DNA of 64,000 bases, taken from contig NC_080067.1 of assembly GCF_949987535.1 (NCBI RefSeq), positions 79,323,985-79,387,984 of the forward strand, given 5' to 3'. A program made the position numbers and the translations under genes. The stretch is from Balaenoptera acutorostrata. Taxonomy: Eukaryota; Chordata; Mammalia; Artiodactyla; Balaenopteridae. The stretch's first letter is position 1, and each line of letters starts with the position of its first letter. Below, in pieces: positions 28,740 through 41,161 of the stretch. The notes beneath the pieces are model-generated. The model did not search any database. It was not told where the DNA came from and worked only from the letters and a program-made list of their open reading frames with translations.

Positions 28740-29260
28740 ACATGGAGAATCGATAAATCAGTGAGGATTCATTGGGCACCTTCTCTGTGTCAAGCCCTGA
28801 AGAGGGGATACAAGTTGAACAGACATACTCTGTGCCCCAGGGGACTGTGACATTGCAAGGTGATGAGTGCTCTAGATCATTATGCACCAGGTGCCTTGGG
28901 ATCAGAGGAGGTAGCTCCCCAGAGGAGGTGACATTGTCTGATGTCATAGGGAAGAATAGGCCTATGCCAGGAAGGTGAGATGGCATGAAAGCATTGTAGG
29001 TGTGGGGAACTGCACATGTAACGGTATGGAAATGCCAACTGGCCTGTCCTGAGAACTGAAGTTGGCAAGGTTAGCACCCATCCTTTTGTTAAGTTTCTGG
29101 GGTGGGTTGGAAGTGGCTTTCGTGTGATCCTAACTAGTAAGGCAGGCCTGGATCATGAACACGTTGGTGTGAAATGCTAAGTTCTCTGACTCTGTAGACA
29201 AAGGGAGATGGCAGAGAAGCAGCAGCAGAGGAATAATGTGGTCAGACCTGTGTTTTTAAG
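28740..29260 (+). repeat. L2-like fragment
   Basis: Contains CTCTGTGTCAAGCCCTG, then CATACTCTGTGCCCCAGG, and later GAATAATGTGGTCAGACC, an order typical of mammalian L2 3' regions. It is interrupted by the short L1 at 29269. Confidence 0.55.
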
Positions 29261-29268
29261 AGAGATGG

Positions 29269-29477
29269 GGGTTTGGGGTTAGCAGATGCAAACTATTATA
29301 TATAGAATGGATAAACAACAGAGTCCTACTGTATAGCACAGGGAACTATATTCAATATCCTGTGATAAGCCATAATGGAAAAGCATATGTACATGTATAA
29401 CTGAGTCACTTTGCTGTACAGCAGAAATTAAACACAACATTGTAAATCAACTATAGTTCAATAAAATTTTTTAAAAG
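29269..29477 (+). mobile_element. Short 5'-truncated L1 with 9-bp target duplications
   Basis: A 3' L1 end (GGGGGTTTGGGG start; AGTCCTACTGTATAGCACAG; GAGTCACTTTGCTGTACAGC; AATAAAATTTTTTAAAAG end). It is flanked by GAGAGATGG at 29260-29268 and 29478-29486. The matching region, in reverse, opens the L1 at 30385. Confidence 0.85.
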
Positions 29478-29486
29478 GAGAGATGG

Positions 29487-30380
29487 CTCTGCTTTAAAGT
29501 GGCTCGCTCCTCCACTGCGGCCACGAGTGGAGGAAAGATCTAGCATATTTGTCTCGCTGCACAATGGGAAAATAAATGTGTTCTTAATTTGAAGCAAATT
29601 GATTTTTACAGAAATTTGAACTTGGGGAATGAAGAGGCCACAAATTCCTGGAATCCTTGGGTAGAACAGGGGTCCTGAGGGCCAGTCCAAGGCCAGTGCT
29701 GGCCTAGGGTCAAGTTTTCACTGGCCTGAGGTGAAATGTTAAGAATAAGAAGCAAGCAACTGAGTTTTTCTTAAAATGAAATGTGCTCAATTGCAGGGAT
29801 TGTCTTTACTCTGAGATTTTTATCTTCCTACATTTTTGGTATTAAAATGGCTATTCTTGTGTGGTGATGGCAGTGGTAGGGGGTAAATTTGTCCCCTCAC
29901 CCTTACGTAGCAATGTTATATCAGCACACCCTCTCAAGCAATTATTAGTTTAAATCATGATCCCTGAAATCTATCGTCAGAACTCCCAGGCAAGAGTGCT
30001 TTTGTGTTAGGCAGCACCACCTATTGGCAACATGGGACATTGCAGTCTCTTGGGCTAAATGTCAGCTAGGGGGAGGGATAAGATTGTGTAAAGTCATTGC
30101 CCAATAATCAAGTCCAAAAGCTCTGGGCCCAGGCCCATGGGTGCTTAAAGGGACTCATTCCAGAGAAGCTGCAAGGAAAGGAACAGGTTCGCCCATCATC
30201 TGGAGCCAAAGAGGGGCCAGCTAGGATTTAATGCCAGGAAGAGGGACTGAGTGGGGGGCTTTGATGGAGACCACCCCTAACCTAGGAAAGAAACTCTGGG
30301 CTACCTGGGAGGAAGTTGTGGGCTAAGGGAAAAGTCCTGGGAGGACAAAAGTGCCCTTTGGGACCCCCCCCCAACACTCT
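29487..30380. other. Unassigned intergenic DNA
   Basis: No ORF with a recognisable family and no clear repeat. Moderately AT-rich with a C10 run near 30365. Confidence 0.5.
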
Positions 30381-30384
30381 ATTT

Positions 30385-31835
30385 TTTTAATTTATTTTTT
30401 AATTGAAGTATAGCTGATTTACAATATGTATTAATTTCTGCTGTACAGCAAAGTGACTCAGTTATACACATATGTCCATTCTTTTTTATATTCTTTTCTA
30501 TTATAGTTTATCCCAGGATATTGAATAGAGTTCCCTGTGCTATACAGTAGGACCTTTTTGTTTATTCATTCTAAATGTAGTTTGCATCTGCTAACCCCAA
30601 ACTCCCAGTCCATCCCTCTCCCATCCCCCCAACCCCACCCCTGGCAACCACAAGTCTCTTCTCTGTGTCTGTGAGTCTCTTTCTGTTTTGTAGATAAGTT
30701 CATTTGTGTCATATTTTAGATTCCACATATAAGTGATATCATATGGTATTTGTCTTTCTCTTTCTGACTTAACTTCACTTAGTATGATAATCTCTAGTTG
30801 CATCCATGTTGCTGCAAATGGCATTATTTTGTTCTTTTTTATGGCTGAGTAGTATTCCATAGTATATATGTACCACATCTTCTTTATTCATTCATCTGTT
30901 GATGGACATTTAGGTTGTTTCCATGTCTTGGCTATTGCAAATAGTGCTGCTATGAACATAGGGGTGTGTGTATATTTTTGAATTATCGCTTTCTCTGGAT
31001 ATATGCCCAGGAGTGGGATTGCTGGATCATATGGTAATTCTATTTTTAGTTTTCTGAGGAACCTCCATACTGTTTTCCATAGTGGCTGTACCAACTCACA
31101 TTCCCACCAACCGTGTAGGAGGGTTCCCTTTTCTCCACACCCTCTCCAACATTTGTTATTTGTAGACTTCTTAATGATGGCCATTCTGACAGATGTGAGG
31201 TGATACTTCATTGTAGTTTTGATTTGCATTACCCTAATAATTAGCGATGTTGAGCATCTTTTCATGTGCCTGTTGGCCATCTGCAAGTCTTCTTTGGAGA
31301 AATGTTTATTTAGGTCTTCTGCCCATTTTTTTTTTAAAGATTTTTTTGATGTGGACCATTTTTAAAGTTTTTATTGAATTTGTTACAATATCGTTTCTGT
31401 TTTTATGTTTTGGGTTTTTGGCCAAGAGGCACTTGGGATCTTACCTCCCCAACCAGGGATCGAACCTGCACCCCTTGCATTGGAAGGTGAAGTCTTAACC
31501 ACTGGACCTCCAAGGAAGTCCCTTCTGCTCGTTTTTCGACTGAGTTGTTTTGTTGTTGTTGTTGAGTTATATGAGCTGTTTGTATATTTTGGAAATTAAT
31601 CCCTTGTCAGTCACATCGTTTGCAAGTATTTTTCTCCCATTCCATAGGTTGTCTTTTTGTTTTGTTTGTGGTTCCCTTTGCTGTGCAAAAGCTTGTAAGT
31701 TTGATTAGGTCCCATTTGTTTGTTTTTGTTTTTATTTCTATTGCCGCAGGAGACTGACCTAAGAAAACATTGGTACGATTTATGTCAGAGAATGTTTTGC
31801 CTATGGTCTCTTCCACCACTGTATTTTTTAAATCC
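30385..31835 (-). mobile_element. L1 fragment, antisense (end of ORF2 and 3' UTR)
   Basis: Reading the minus strand gives ORF2 C-terminal protein ending with motifs such as [18 protein letters not shown] and MWYIYTMEYYSAIKK, then a 3' UTR. A CHR-1 SINE splits it at 31331-31521. ORF2 is broken into separate frames. 5'-truncated. Confidence 0.9.
31331..31521 (-). mobile_element. CHR-1 tRNA-derived SINE, nested in L1
   Basis: On the minus strand it starts GGACTTCCTTGGAGGTCCAG and carries a B-box GGTTCGATCCC, then GGGGAGGTAAGATCCCAAG and a terminal TGATGTGGACC-type tail. Imperfect flanking duplicates CTTCTGCCCATTTTT / CTTCTGCTCGTTTTT support a separate insertion. CHR-1 is a cetacean/hippo/ruminant SINE. 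Confidence 0.88.
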
Positions 31836-31839
31836 TTTT

Positions 31840-31990
31840 TTGTGTATTCTTTAGTATTCCATTGTATATATATACCACATCTCTTTATCCGTTCATTTGT
31901 CGATGGACATTTAGGTTGTTTCAATGTCTTAGCTATTATGAATTGTGCTTCTATGAACATAGGGGTGCATGTATCTTTTTGAATTATAGA
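31840..31990 (-). mobile_element. Second L1 ORF2 C-terminal fragment, out of order
   Basis: Repeats the ORF2 segment already present at about 30850-30985 (ATTTAGGTTGTTTC, then ATGAACATAGGGGTG). It sits on the 5' side of the neighbouring L1, so it belongs to a different copy or to a local rearrangement. A 117-aa ORF across the junction is an accidental fusion. Confidence 0.75.
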
Positions 31991-32539
31991 AACAAAACCT
32001 ATATGTTTTTAAAGACAGGATTTATATTTTGGAGCCATGTTTAAGAACATTTCTGAATGAAGTGATCTGTTGAGAATAGTCCAGATGGTTGGAGGAAATG
32101 GGCCATGAGTTGATAATTGTCGAAGCTGGTGATGGGATATGATGGCTTATTCTACTTAAGGGGGTGAATGAACTGTTCCATGATAAAAAGCTAAACGAAA
32201 ATACACGCACTTTCCAGGTGGGAACATTCTCACTGGTCCAGTTGTCTTCTCTGAAACTGTCCCTTTGGAGGTTTCTGACTTTGTTTCTGCTGCACCTCCA
32301 GGATGGCCCCCAGGATGCATGGCTTCTCCCTTTACAGCTCTGGCATCAGGTGGACAGAATCCCCTTCTCTCGCTGGCCTTTGTGAGGTAGAGACAAGGTG
32401 GAGGTTTTACAAACCGCTGGGCCAAATTCTGAGGGAAACATCTCCAGTCCTGTTATCACAGGCTGCATCCTGTGTTCATCTTTTATGCTAAGGGTACCCT
32501 TATCCTTATCCTTGCTACTTAAAGAGTGGCATGAGGTAG
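31991..32539. other. Unassigned intergenic DNA
   Basis: No recognisable gene or repeat between the L1 fragments and MER5A; ORFs present are short. Confidence 0.5.
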
Positions 32540-32690
32540 GTCCAGCAGTGTCAGCATCACCTGGGAACCTGCTAGAAATGCAGAACCCGGGCCCCACCCT
32601 GGACCTACTGAACTGGAATCTCCATTCTACCAAGATTCGCAGGGGATCCTCGGACACGCTTAACTGTGTAAAGGCTTGAAGTAAGGCAGC
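32540..32690 (-). repeat. MER5A-type hAT-Charlie fragment
   Basis: CAGCATCACCTGGGAACCTG, then AGAAATGCAGAACCCGGG, CCCCACCCTGGACCTACTGAA and a decayed right end, in the antisense order of MER5A. Confidence 0.8.
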
Positions 32691-32859
32691 TCTGCTCTAA
32701 TCCCAAAGAGCTGGTGGGCCTTGGGTGGCCCTGCTGGCTCCCAGGACCCCTGGTCCTCTCCCAGCAGGGACTGTGCTCCCTCCCCTGCCCTCCCCGATGA
32801 CCCATCACCCATTCTAACGCTCCCCCCCTTTTGTGAATAAACAATTCGTTTAAAAATAT

Positions 32860-33060
32860 ATATACAAGGAATTTAATCACAACACCGTGTATAACAGTAA
32901 ACAACTGGAAACCATCAGAATGTCCGATAATGGGGGATTGGTTGAACATACTTTATTTCATCCACAGAATGGGATACGACACAGCATATCAAACCATCCT
33001 TAAAAGAATATTCAATTGATATTCAGTTAATATTAAAACTGATTATTTCTTAGTGATGGG
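32860..33060 (+). repeat. Old L1 3' fragment
   Basis: AACAACTGGAAACCATCAGA, ATGTCCGATAATGGGGG and GAATGGGATACGACACAGC follow the order of an L1 3' end, much diverged. Confidence 0.55.
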
Positions 33061-33159
33061 ATTGCAGCTGGTTTTTTAAAAAAACAACAAAAAATTTTTT
33101 TTAAAACTTCTCTTCTATTGGAAAATGACTTTCTGTTATACCTTTTTTTCCCAATGTTT

Positions 33160-33290
33160 TTTCTTTTTTTTTTTGGCCGAGCCAGGCGACTTGTGGGATC
33201 TTAGTTCCCCAACCAGGGACTGAACCCGGGCGCTCAACAGTGAGAGTGCGGAATCCTAACCACTGGACCACCAGGGAATTCTGCCCCCCC
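33160..33290 (-). mobile_element. CHR-1-like SINE fragment
   Basis: On the minus strand: GAATTCCCTGGTGGTCCAGT, GGATTCCGCACTCTC-type A/B box region, GGGTTCAGTCCCTGG and GGGGAACTAAGATCCC, with a T-run tail at 33164-33175. Confidence 0.85.
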
Positions 33291-33359
33291 ACCCAGTTTT
33301 CTTTTGTGTGTGTGGTAAAATACACATTACAAAATTTATTTTATTTATTTATTTATTTT

Positions 33360-33490
33360 TAAAAATAGCAGCCATCCTAATGAGTACAAGGTGGTTTTGA
33401 TTTGCACTTTTCTAACGATCAGTGATGCTGAGCTTCTTTTCATGTGCTTGTTGGTCATCTGTTCTCCATTTTTTTAACTGGTTTGTTGGT
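33360..33490 (-). repeat. L1 fragment
   Basis: CAGCCATCCTAATGAG, GGTGGTTTTGATTTGCA, GATGCTGAGCTTCTTTTC and CATGTGCTTGTTGGTCA are antisense L1 ORF2 DNA. Confidence 0.75.
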
Positions 33491-34930
33491 TTTTTGTTGT
33501 CCTAAATGCCCTCTTGCTTGACCCCATGACCTGGAGCCTCCTCTCTCGCCATCTAGTTTCACTGGCCTTAGGAATCCTGCTTTTCTCCCGTCTCCAAGCA
33601 TGTGAGGTGGGCCCAGCTCTCCCTACACACACGCCAGCACCTTCTGTCCTGACTGTTCCTTTTTTCAGGGTTTTTATCAGCCGGTTCTTGGAGGAGCAGC
33701 GCCTGGCATGTGTCTCTCGCCATCCCCGCCAGGCTGGCGGCGTCCCTGTGCGGAGACGTCTCGCAGTCCTGCTGACGGCAACCACCCTGTAAGTGCCGAC
33801 TCCCACACGGCCTTCCCAGCCCCTCCCGCCCAGGCTGCCTCTTCCGCGTGCCCGTGGCCGCAGCCCCTCCCCTACGGTTCATTCGCAGGCGTCCTGTCTA
33901 TGTGGGCTGCCCTCTGGAGCCATCACGAGGCTCTTACGGGCTCCCAGTGAATGAGGGGAGATGGCCACACACAGATCCTTATACGACGCCGAGACAAGAG
34001 TTCTGATGGGACAGACAGGGACAAGGGGCCCTGGCAGCACAACTGGAGAAATGTGTGAACCTAGGTGGATGAGCGCTTGCCAGGCACAGAAAGCGGAAGT
34101 TAGAAGAAACAAAGATCTGGAATCACAGAAGCACTCGTGTGGTAGGAAACGGTGGCTGGACAGGGGTGCGGGGAAGTAGGGGAGAGCCCAGAGGAAGCGC
34201 TGGACGGGTGGCCTCAGGGGATGGTGTTATCTCCGTGACCAGGTCTCAGGTTCTAGAGAGCAGACCTGTATCTTGCCCCTCCTTATGTGAGCCGGGCAAG
34301 GGTTGCTTTCCTCGTTTTCCAGGCCAGTGTTTCCCTCCCCGTTATAACTGAGTGGCTACTGTTGGGTGCTTGGAATACATTAACTGTATTTCTGTAAGAT
34401 GCACACACTGTCTATGATGGCAAGTCACTGCCCCCCCAGTCCCATCCTTCCCTGCCAGAACCAGAGAGGCCCGTCGGGGCACGGAGCATCCCTGGGTGCG
34501 GGGCAGGCCTCCGGAAGGACTCAGCCTGGAGGGAAGGCGCCCAGGTCTCCTCTCGGCCTGCCCACCCCTCTCACTTACTTGCTTCCCCTCAGAACCTCGG
34601 GGTTGACATTGGCCGTGGAGGTGAGGGACAGCTGGTCAGAGAAGGATGGTAGAGGTGCAGAAAACCAACATCAGGCCCATGTTTTGGAGGAGTGGTTTGG
34701 CTGCTGAAGGCCTTGGGGTTGTGAGGACTCTGTCATGTCTGATAGTCATTGTCTGTTTAACCACAGCCTAATTCACAGGTGAAAAGCCTAACAGCTTCCG
34801 CTAATATGCAATTATTTCTCTTTGTCTCATTTACAGAGTTCCCATTTGGAATAATTCTTAATTTTAACTCCTTTGTTTCTCTACTAGATGTTTTTAAATT
34901 TCAAGTATTAAATATTTCCAAATATGCCAT
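33491..34930. other. Unassigned intergenic DNA
   Basis: GC-richer stretch with several 70-110-aa ORFs on both strands but no family I recognise and no clear repeat. Confidence 0.5.
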
Positions 34931-34934
34931 CTAT

Positions 34935-35045
34935 CTATCCATCCATTCATTTACTCATCAACAAATATTTCCTGCATTCCTACTGTATACCTGGCACTGT
35001 GCTAGGAGCTAGAGGTATAGTCATGAGCAAAAGAGAAATGGATTA
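34935..35045 (+). repeat. L2 3' fragment
   Basis: CAACAAATATTTCCTGCATT, then CCTGGCACTGTGCTAGG and AGAGGTATAGTCATGAGC match the L2 3' end. Confidence 0.7.
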
Positions 35046-36900
35046 CCAGGCATGGAGGTTGCTTAAAGTCAGATCAGCTATTGTTCCATCTATTGTCCTC
35101 CCACTAAAATAAAAGAGTGGCTTCCCGCCCCCCCCACCCCCCGGCCGAATAAAACATTTTCCTTCTTTCTAAAAGAACATTCTCATTATGGAATTTCTGG
35201 AACATAGGAAAATAGCATCTTCAGCTCATTTGTAGCCTGACACTTGAATACAACCAGTGCTTAACATCTTGGTATTTGTCTTGTCTTTGTTTTTGTTTTT
35301 GTTTGGTTTTTACTGTATTCACTTCATCATAGATTGATAAGCATAGTCCACTGAGTACATGTGCCAAATATTCTTAACCATTGCCCTTTGGTTGAGTATC
35401 GAAGCAGTTCCTACTTTCCTTCTATAATTCTTATTGCCAAAGCTAATGGTGCTAAATATATTACTATTTAACCAGCTCCTCTCAGTGCTTTGCATTTAAT
35501 CTGGTGCATTCCTTTAAAAAATAGTAATTACCTGTCACGCTATTTTAGCAAATTATTTATTAAGGATATCTAAATATAAGAACCTTTTTTCTTGAACTGT
35601 GCACATTTTGGTAAAAATGAAATCCTTAATGAAACCTGTAGAAGCCTGATAGTACTGAATTCTCCAGAAATATAGAAAGTTCAGGAAAACAGGTATTTCT
35701 GCCACTGATTGTATGACCTTAGGCAAGTCCCGGTCCTTCCCTGGTCCTGAGTTTCACAGACCGTAAAGGAGGGGGTTGGAGGAGGGTCCTTGTCCCCTGC
35801 CTCTATTAGTCTGTGTTTCGTCCCTGGGAGGAGAAGACGGATGCTTTGACTCTGCCCGCAGCTGCCATCTGTGCTCCCCTCCCTTGTCCCTCTTGTCTTC
35901 TTTGTCTAAAGAGCCCAGGGTTATAAGCAGAAGCCCTAGTTTGAACCCCAGCTCTGCTACTCACATTCAACCTCATCCCTGTCTTTTAATCTCTCAGGAA
36001 CATCAGTCTTCTCCTCTTGAAATGGGAGTGAGCAATTGTGAGGGAGTCGACATGTCAGGGCTTCCAGCTGTGAGATCTAATTAGCTGTTCACTTTTGCTC
36101 CTTCCCCCAGAGCCCCAGTTGGAGGTGAGTCCTCCTTCTGTACCTCCTGCTGTGTGCAGAGGAAAAACTACCAGTCCCTCCCCATAGGCAGCTTATACAT
36201 GGAGGGGGCTCATCAAGGAGGTGGTTAGAAAATACAGTGGTGGGCTGGAGGGTAAGCACAGCCAGCTTCTGAGTGGGGGGCTAGGGTGGCTGGTCTAGGA
36301 AGGGCTGGGCAGATTTAGACACATGTAGGCCTCAGGGCAGCAGCATTAAGTGTTCTGGGGCCAAAGCCACTTGGTTTGGTGCTGGCTGTCCTGCCCTACC
36401 CTCCACACCTTGTCTTTTAAACCCAAGGAGCCCTTGGGCTGCCAGTGGCTCATTCTAGTGTGGTACCCATCCAGTGAATTTTTTGTTTTGGTTAAATATT
36501 ATGTTGTGAGACTCTAGTCTCGCTTAAAGCCTATGGAGAATGTTGGTTTTGTTTGTTTGTTTTAGCAGGCAATGGATTTACAATGACAAGTTCCTACTTG
36601 CCTTGTGAGCTGGGGTTCCAATGTCAGTTCAATTTTCAAGTCTTTGCTAGTGCGTTGTAATGCTATTTGGATCTGCCCATGTGTGCATCACCCAGTGGGC
36701 AATTTGGGGCCTGGGTGGCAGACTGTCTCTTTTCTTTGGTGTACTGTTTAGGGAAAGACCAGGCATATGCAGTGTGGGCATGAGCCCAGGAGTTCCTCTA
36801 CAATTTTATAGGGTCGATTTCTGGAGCCTCCTCCTCCTCACAATCTCCTTGGCACTTTCTGGTTCCCAGGGGCCTCCCTTCCAGGTTCTGTGGCTTGAAA
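35046..36900. other. Intergenic DNA with two MIR fragments
   Basis: Sense MIR-like pieces at about 35690-35775 (ACCTTAGGCAAGTCCCG) and 35910-36030 (TTTGAACCCCAGCTCTGC, TTGAAATGGGAGTGAG). The remainder is unassigned. Confidence 0.55.
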
Positions 36901-36911
36901 GCCAGGGCTTT

Positions 36912-37278
36912 GGGACTTCCCTCATGACACAGTGGTTAAGAATCTGCCTGCCAATGCAGGGGACACGGGTTCGAGCCCTGGTCCAGGAAGGTCCCACATG
37001 CCGCGGAGCAACTAAGCCTGTGCGCCACAACTACTGAGCCTGTGCTCTAGAGCCTGCATGCCACAACTACTGAGACCACATGCTGCAACTACTGAAGCCC
37101 ACACGCCTAGAGCCTGTGGTCCGCAACAAGAGAAGCCACCACAATGAGAAGCCTGCGCACCACAACGGAGAGCAGCCCCCGCTCACTGCAACTAGAGAAA
37201 GCCCGTGTGCAGTAGCAAAGACCCAACGCAGCCAAAAATAAAATAAAATAAATAAATTTATTTTAAAAAAAAAAAAAA
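36912..37278 (+). mobile_element. CHR-2 tRNA-derived SINE, full length
   Basis: Starts GGGACTTCCCTCATGACACA, carries GGTTCGAGCCCTGG (B box), the CHR-2 body of repeated CACAACTACTGAG units, and an A/AAAT-rich tail. Perfect target duplication GCCAGGGCTTT at 36901-36911 and 37279-37289, extendable by AAA. Its intact tail and clean duplication suggest a relatively young insertion. Confidence 0.95.
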
Positions 37279-37289
37279 GCCAGGGCTTT

Positions 37290-39450
37290 AGTTTCCCTGC
37301 TCTATCCCACACTTCCCATGACGGCAACTGCCTCTGACCACGCAAAAGGAGAATAAAGAGAGAGAAGAAAAAGCAGTGTGATTCCCCCCATACTTTGGGG
37401 GCCACAGATTCTCTGGTCAGAGAGAAGGGTTCTCTCCCTTGGAGCTTTAGGTGCCTGTCCAGCTGTTGCCAGTGCTGCTGTAGGTTTGCCAGGAAACTGA
37501 GGTGGAAGAGAATGAAAAAACAACAGAAAATGTAGGAGATCCCCTCCACTCACTCTAACCCATGAGCCCCCCTTTCTGCTCCTTTGACCAGAAGTAGAGA
37601 GCTTCTTTGGAGCTCTTTCCGACCACGGCTCCAGGTCAGCTGTCCTAGTCGAGGTCTGGAGAGGCCAGAGGGGAAAAAAGGAAAATTCCCTGCTGGTCTG
37701 ATGTAACTTCAGGTTCCGGTTTTCTTCCCCATCCACCTGCCACCATTTACTTCTCAGAGTCTCCAATAGCGGACCTCAGACTAGGACGGGCACCTGCCTC
37801 CCAGGCTAGTGCTCCTGAGGGTACTCCTGCAGAAGGAAGCCACAGGCCAGTCAGGATTTACCCCGGTGGAGAAAACTTACATTGACCTTGACACTTAATT
37901 AACATCATCACCCTGACAACCCCATCCCACCCACATACCGACCCCACCTCAAAGGTAAACACTATATTTAAGGAGCACCTACTAAGCAGTCGGCACTTTC
38001 GCAGACCTTATCTCGTATAATAGGGTAATCCCACAAGCTGGAATTTATTGTCCCATTTTACAGACAAGGAAACTGAGGCTCAGAAAGGTTTGGTAATTTT
38101 CCCAAAGGCACAGAAAGAGATAGCACTGGAATCCATAGCTGCTGGCTGCATAAACAACCAGCGTGGCTGCCAAGCTGGGTCCTGGGAACCCAGCCATAAG
38201 GAGAGTCAGTCACTGGAAGAAACCACATGATTGCTCGGAATATCACTCGCTGCCCAGAGCTCACCTGAGGGGTGAGCTTGTGCATTTTGGCCACTCTGGG
38301 CAATCCCCTTAGAGAGTACTTTCGCCACCCTCTGTCTGCCCTGAGCAAGGTGACCATCCCTCCCCAGTTTCTCTGACGCATCCCTGTTTATGCCCATTGC
38401 TTCTGTGTATTGCTAATAGCAACCCTTTTCACACTCAAAGGTGTGCCAGTACGGACCCGGACCCTAGATTATAGTAGCGTCAGCCTGCCCCTGGGGGATG
38501 CTCAGTCATGCCTCTGACCATACGCTCAGCCTTGTTCTCGGGACAGGACAGGCACTAGCTCCTCCGATTAAACCTCCACATTGACCAGAAAATGTTTCCT
38601 GAATCTTCCCTCAGCTTCTTCTTCTCCAGCCTGGAGAGTCCCCAGAGGGCTTCTGGCAGGCTGCACGCTGCTGTGCAAAGGGCATGAGCTCTGGAACCCA
38701 GAGTTCTGGGTTCTCTACTGGCCACCCCTGGCGAAATAATTAGTCTATTTGAACCTTAGTTTCTTCATCCATAAAGTGGGCATAATAAAACATAAATTTT
38801 AAGGTGGTTGTAAGGATGTGATGAAACAAAGTGTAAAGCACTTGGCACAAATGGCTGTTTCTCCTTTTTCAGGTTGGAGAAGCTGGAGAATAGGGATGCA
38901 GAAGAGGGTGCCGGGAGGGGGACTCTCTCTCCTAGTTGGAGGCTAGGATGAGGCTGCTGTGGAGGGACCACCGGGGCCTCCTGCTCAGGACACACCCCGC
39001 CCCTCCCCTCCTTGACCTAGAGACCCCTTGGCCCCAGTCTGTGCACATCTCTCCCAGGAAGGAGTCAGTGAGGGTCTGGGTGCTGGGAGACACGGTGGAG
39101 GGGGGCCACAGAGGGAAAGAGGCCCAGAGTGGGTTCAGGCACTCAGTGAGAATGTAATGAATACATGAATGAGTGAATGAATGCATTAAAGGATGACCCA
39201 AATCCTTCAGAGTCAGAGCAGAAGCCCAGGGCCCTGTGTCAATGTGAGACATCTTTGAAAGGCCATCCAGACCTCGAGCTCTCTGAGGGATCCTTCTATG
39301 ACTGCCGCACAGCTCAGCTCCCTCCGCCTTTCCCACCCCTCACAGGGGTTTCCAACACACCTCAGGCAACCACCTACACGGAAATATCCCTCTCAGGGTG
39401 TTTCCTGGGAAACTCAACCTAAGACAATGCTCTAACCGTCATACAAAGGA
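37290..39450. other. Intergenic DNA with two MIRs and an L2 end
   Basis: Antisense MIR about 37960-38150 (TTGTCCCATTTTACAGACAA, GAGGCTCAGAAAGG). Sense MIR about 38680-38850 (GGAACCCAGAGTTCTGGG, GTTTCTTCATCCATAAAGTG). A GAAT-rich L2 tail is near 39140-39190. No gene recognised. Confidence 0.6.
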
Positions 39451-39454
39451 GAAG

Positions 39455-39650
39455 TGGAATTTATAATTTATAATGAAGCATGTCATGGCTCAGGTGTGAC
39501 TGCACCAGGACCTTGTAGCATTGGCCTCTCCTGGGGGCTTGTGAGAAACGCCGGTCTCAGTTCCCCACCTCAGACCTGCTGGAATCCCAATCTGCACCTG
39601 AGCACGGTCCCCAGGGGATGAGTGTGCACTGAGTTAGAACACATCACTGA
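39455..39650 (-). repeat. MER5A-type hAT-Charlie element
   Basis: TGGGGGCTTGTGAGAAACG, CTCAGACCTGCTGGAATCC, CAATCTGCACCTGAGC and GATGAGTGTGCACTGAG follow the antisense MER5A order. Confidence 0.7.
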
Positions 39651-40134
39651 GACATCACAAGGGTCAGGTGTGATTACGAACGTGCACTGACACACAGGTA
39701 TCTCATGGCCGCTCAGAGACCACAAGTAGCAGTGCTGTCAGTGGTGAGATTTTCTAAATCAGTGAACAAGTCTTGGTAAAGTGCCAAACAAAACACATGA
39801 AATTCCCTCAATTCATCCAGTAGTTGCATTCCTGGAAAATTCAGTGTCTCTTAATATCGTGCAAAAAACCCTCCTTTGCCACATGTAGAACAGAGGACAT
39901 TTCCTCACTGTGCATAACTGCTCCGTGTAAAGCAGAAGATCCCTGGCCTTTTATTTGGGTGAGCCAAAGGTTTCGTTCAGTTTTTTCCGTAAGCTGGCTC
40001 TAGTAGCACTTAGTTGTCTTTAACTTCATTTGAAACAATTTTGTTAGACTGTATGCGACAGCTGTCATATCAGCGTGCATTTTAAAGAAGACATCAAAAT
40101 TGGTGAATTTTTGTGTAGCCATTTTAATATTGAA

Positions 40135-41130
40135 ATGGAAGAAAAAAAGCAACAATTTTGGCATATTATGCTTTATTATTTCAAGAAAGGTGAAAACGCA
40201 ACTGAAACGCAAAAAAAGATTTGTGCAGTGTATGGAGAAGGTGCTGTGACTGATCGAACGTGCCAAAAGTGGTTTGTGAAGTTTCGTGCTGGAGATTTCT
40301 CACTGGACGATGCTCCACAGTTGGGTAGACCAGGTGAAGTTGATAACGATCAAATTGAGACATTAATTGAGAACAGTCAACGTTATACCACGTGGGAGAT
40401 AGCTGACATACTCAAAATATCCAAATCAAGCACTGAAAATCATTTGAACCAGCTTGGTTATGTTCATCGCTTTGATGTTTGGGTTCCACATAAGCGAAAA
40501 AACCTTCTTGACCATATTTCCAAATGCGATTCTCTACTTAAACGTTATGAAAACGTTCCATTTTAAAAACAAATTGTGAGTGGCGATGAAAAGTGGATAC
40601 TGTACAATAACATGGAACAGAAGAGATGGTGGGGCAAGCGAAATGAACCACCACCAACCACGCCAAAGGCTGGTCTTCATCCAAAGAAGGTGATGTTGTG
40701 TATATGGTGGGATTGGAAGGGAATCCTCTATTATGAGCTCCTTCTGCAAAACCAAACGATTAATTCCAACAAGTACTGCTCCCAATTAGACCAACTCAAA
40801 GCAGCACTTGACAAAAAGCATCCGGAATTAGTCCACAGAAAACACATAATCTTCCATCAGGATGACGCAAGACCGCATGTTTTTTTGATGACCAGGCAAA
40901 AACTGTTACAGCTTGGCTGGGAAGTCCTGATTCATCCGCCGTATTCACCAGACATTGCGCCTTTGGATTTCCATTTATTTCGGTCTTTACAAAATTCTCT
41001 TAATGGAAAAAATTTCAACTCCCTGGAAGACTGTAAAAGGCACCTGGAACTTCTCTGCTCAAAAAGATAAAAAGTTTTGGGAAGATGGAATTATGAAGTT
41101 GCCTGAAAAATGGCAGAAGGTAGTGTAATA
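40135..41130 (+). pseudogene. Mariner transposase, one in-frame stop and one frameshift
   Basis: The likely start is the ATG at 40135. The N-terminal part has two helix-turn-helix regions (QKKICAVYGEG; WEIADILKISKSS) and the WVPH linker. A TAA at 40564-40566 interrupts the frame, and the same frame resumes with SGDEKWILYN. Catalytic aspartates are present in GDEKW, QDDARPH and APLDFHLF; the last two are 34 residues apart, giving the mariner DD34D signature. A frameshift near 41040 moves the last residues (WEDGIMKLPEKWQ) to another frame. Slightly over 330 residues in all, so nearly complete, but nonfunctional as it stands. Confidence 0.9.
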
Positions 41131-41161
41131 AAAGGGTGAATACGTTTTCAATAAAGTTCTT

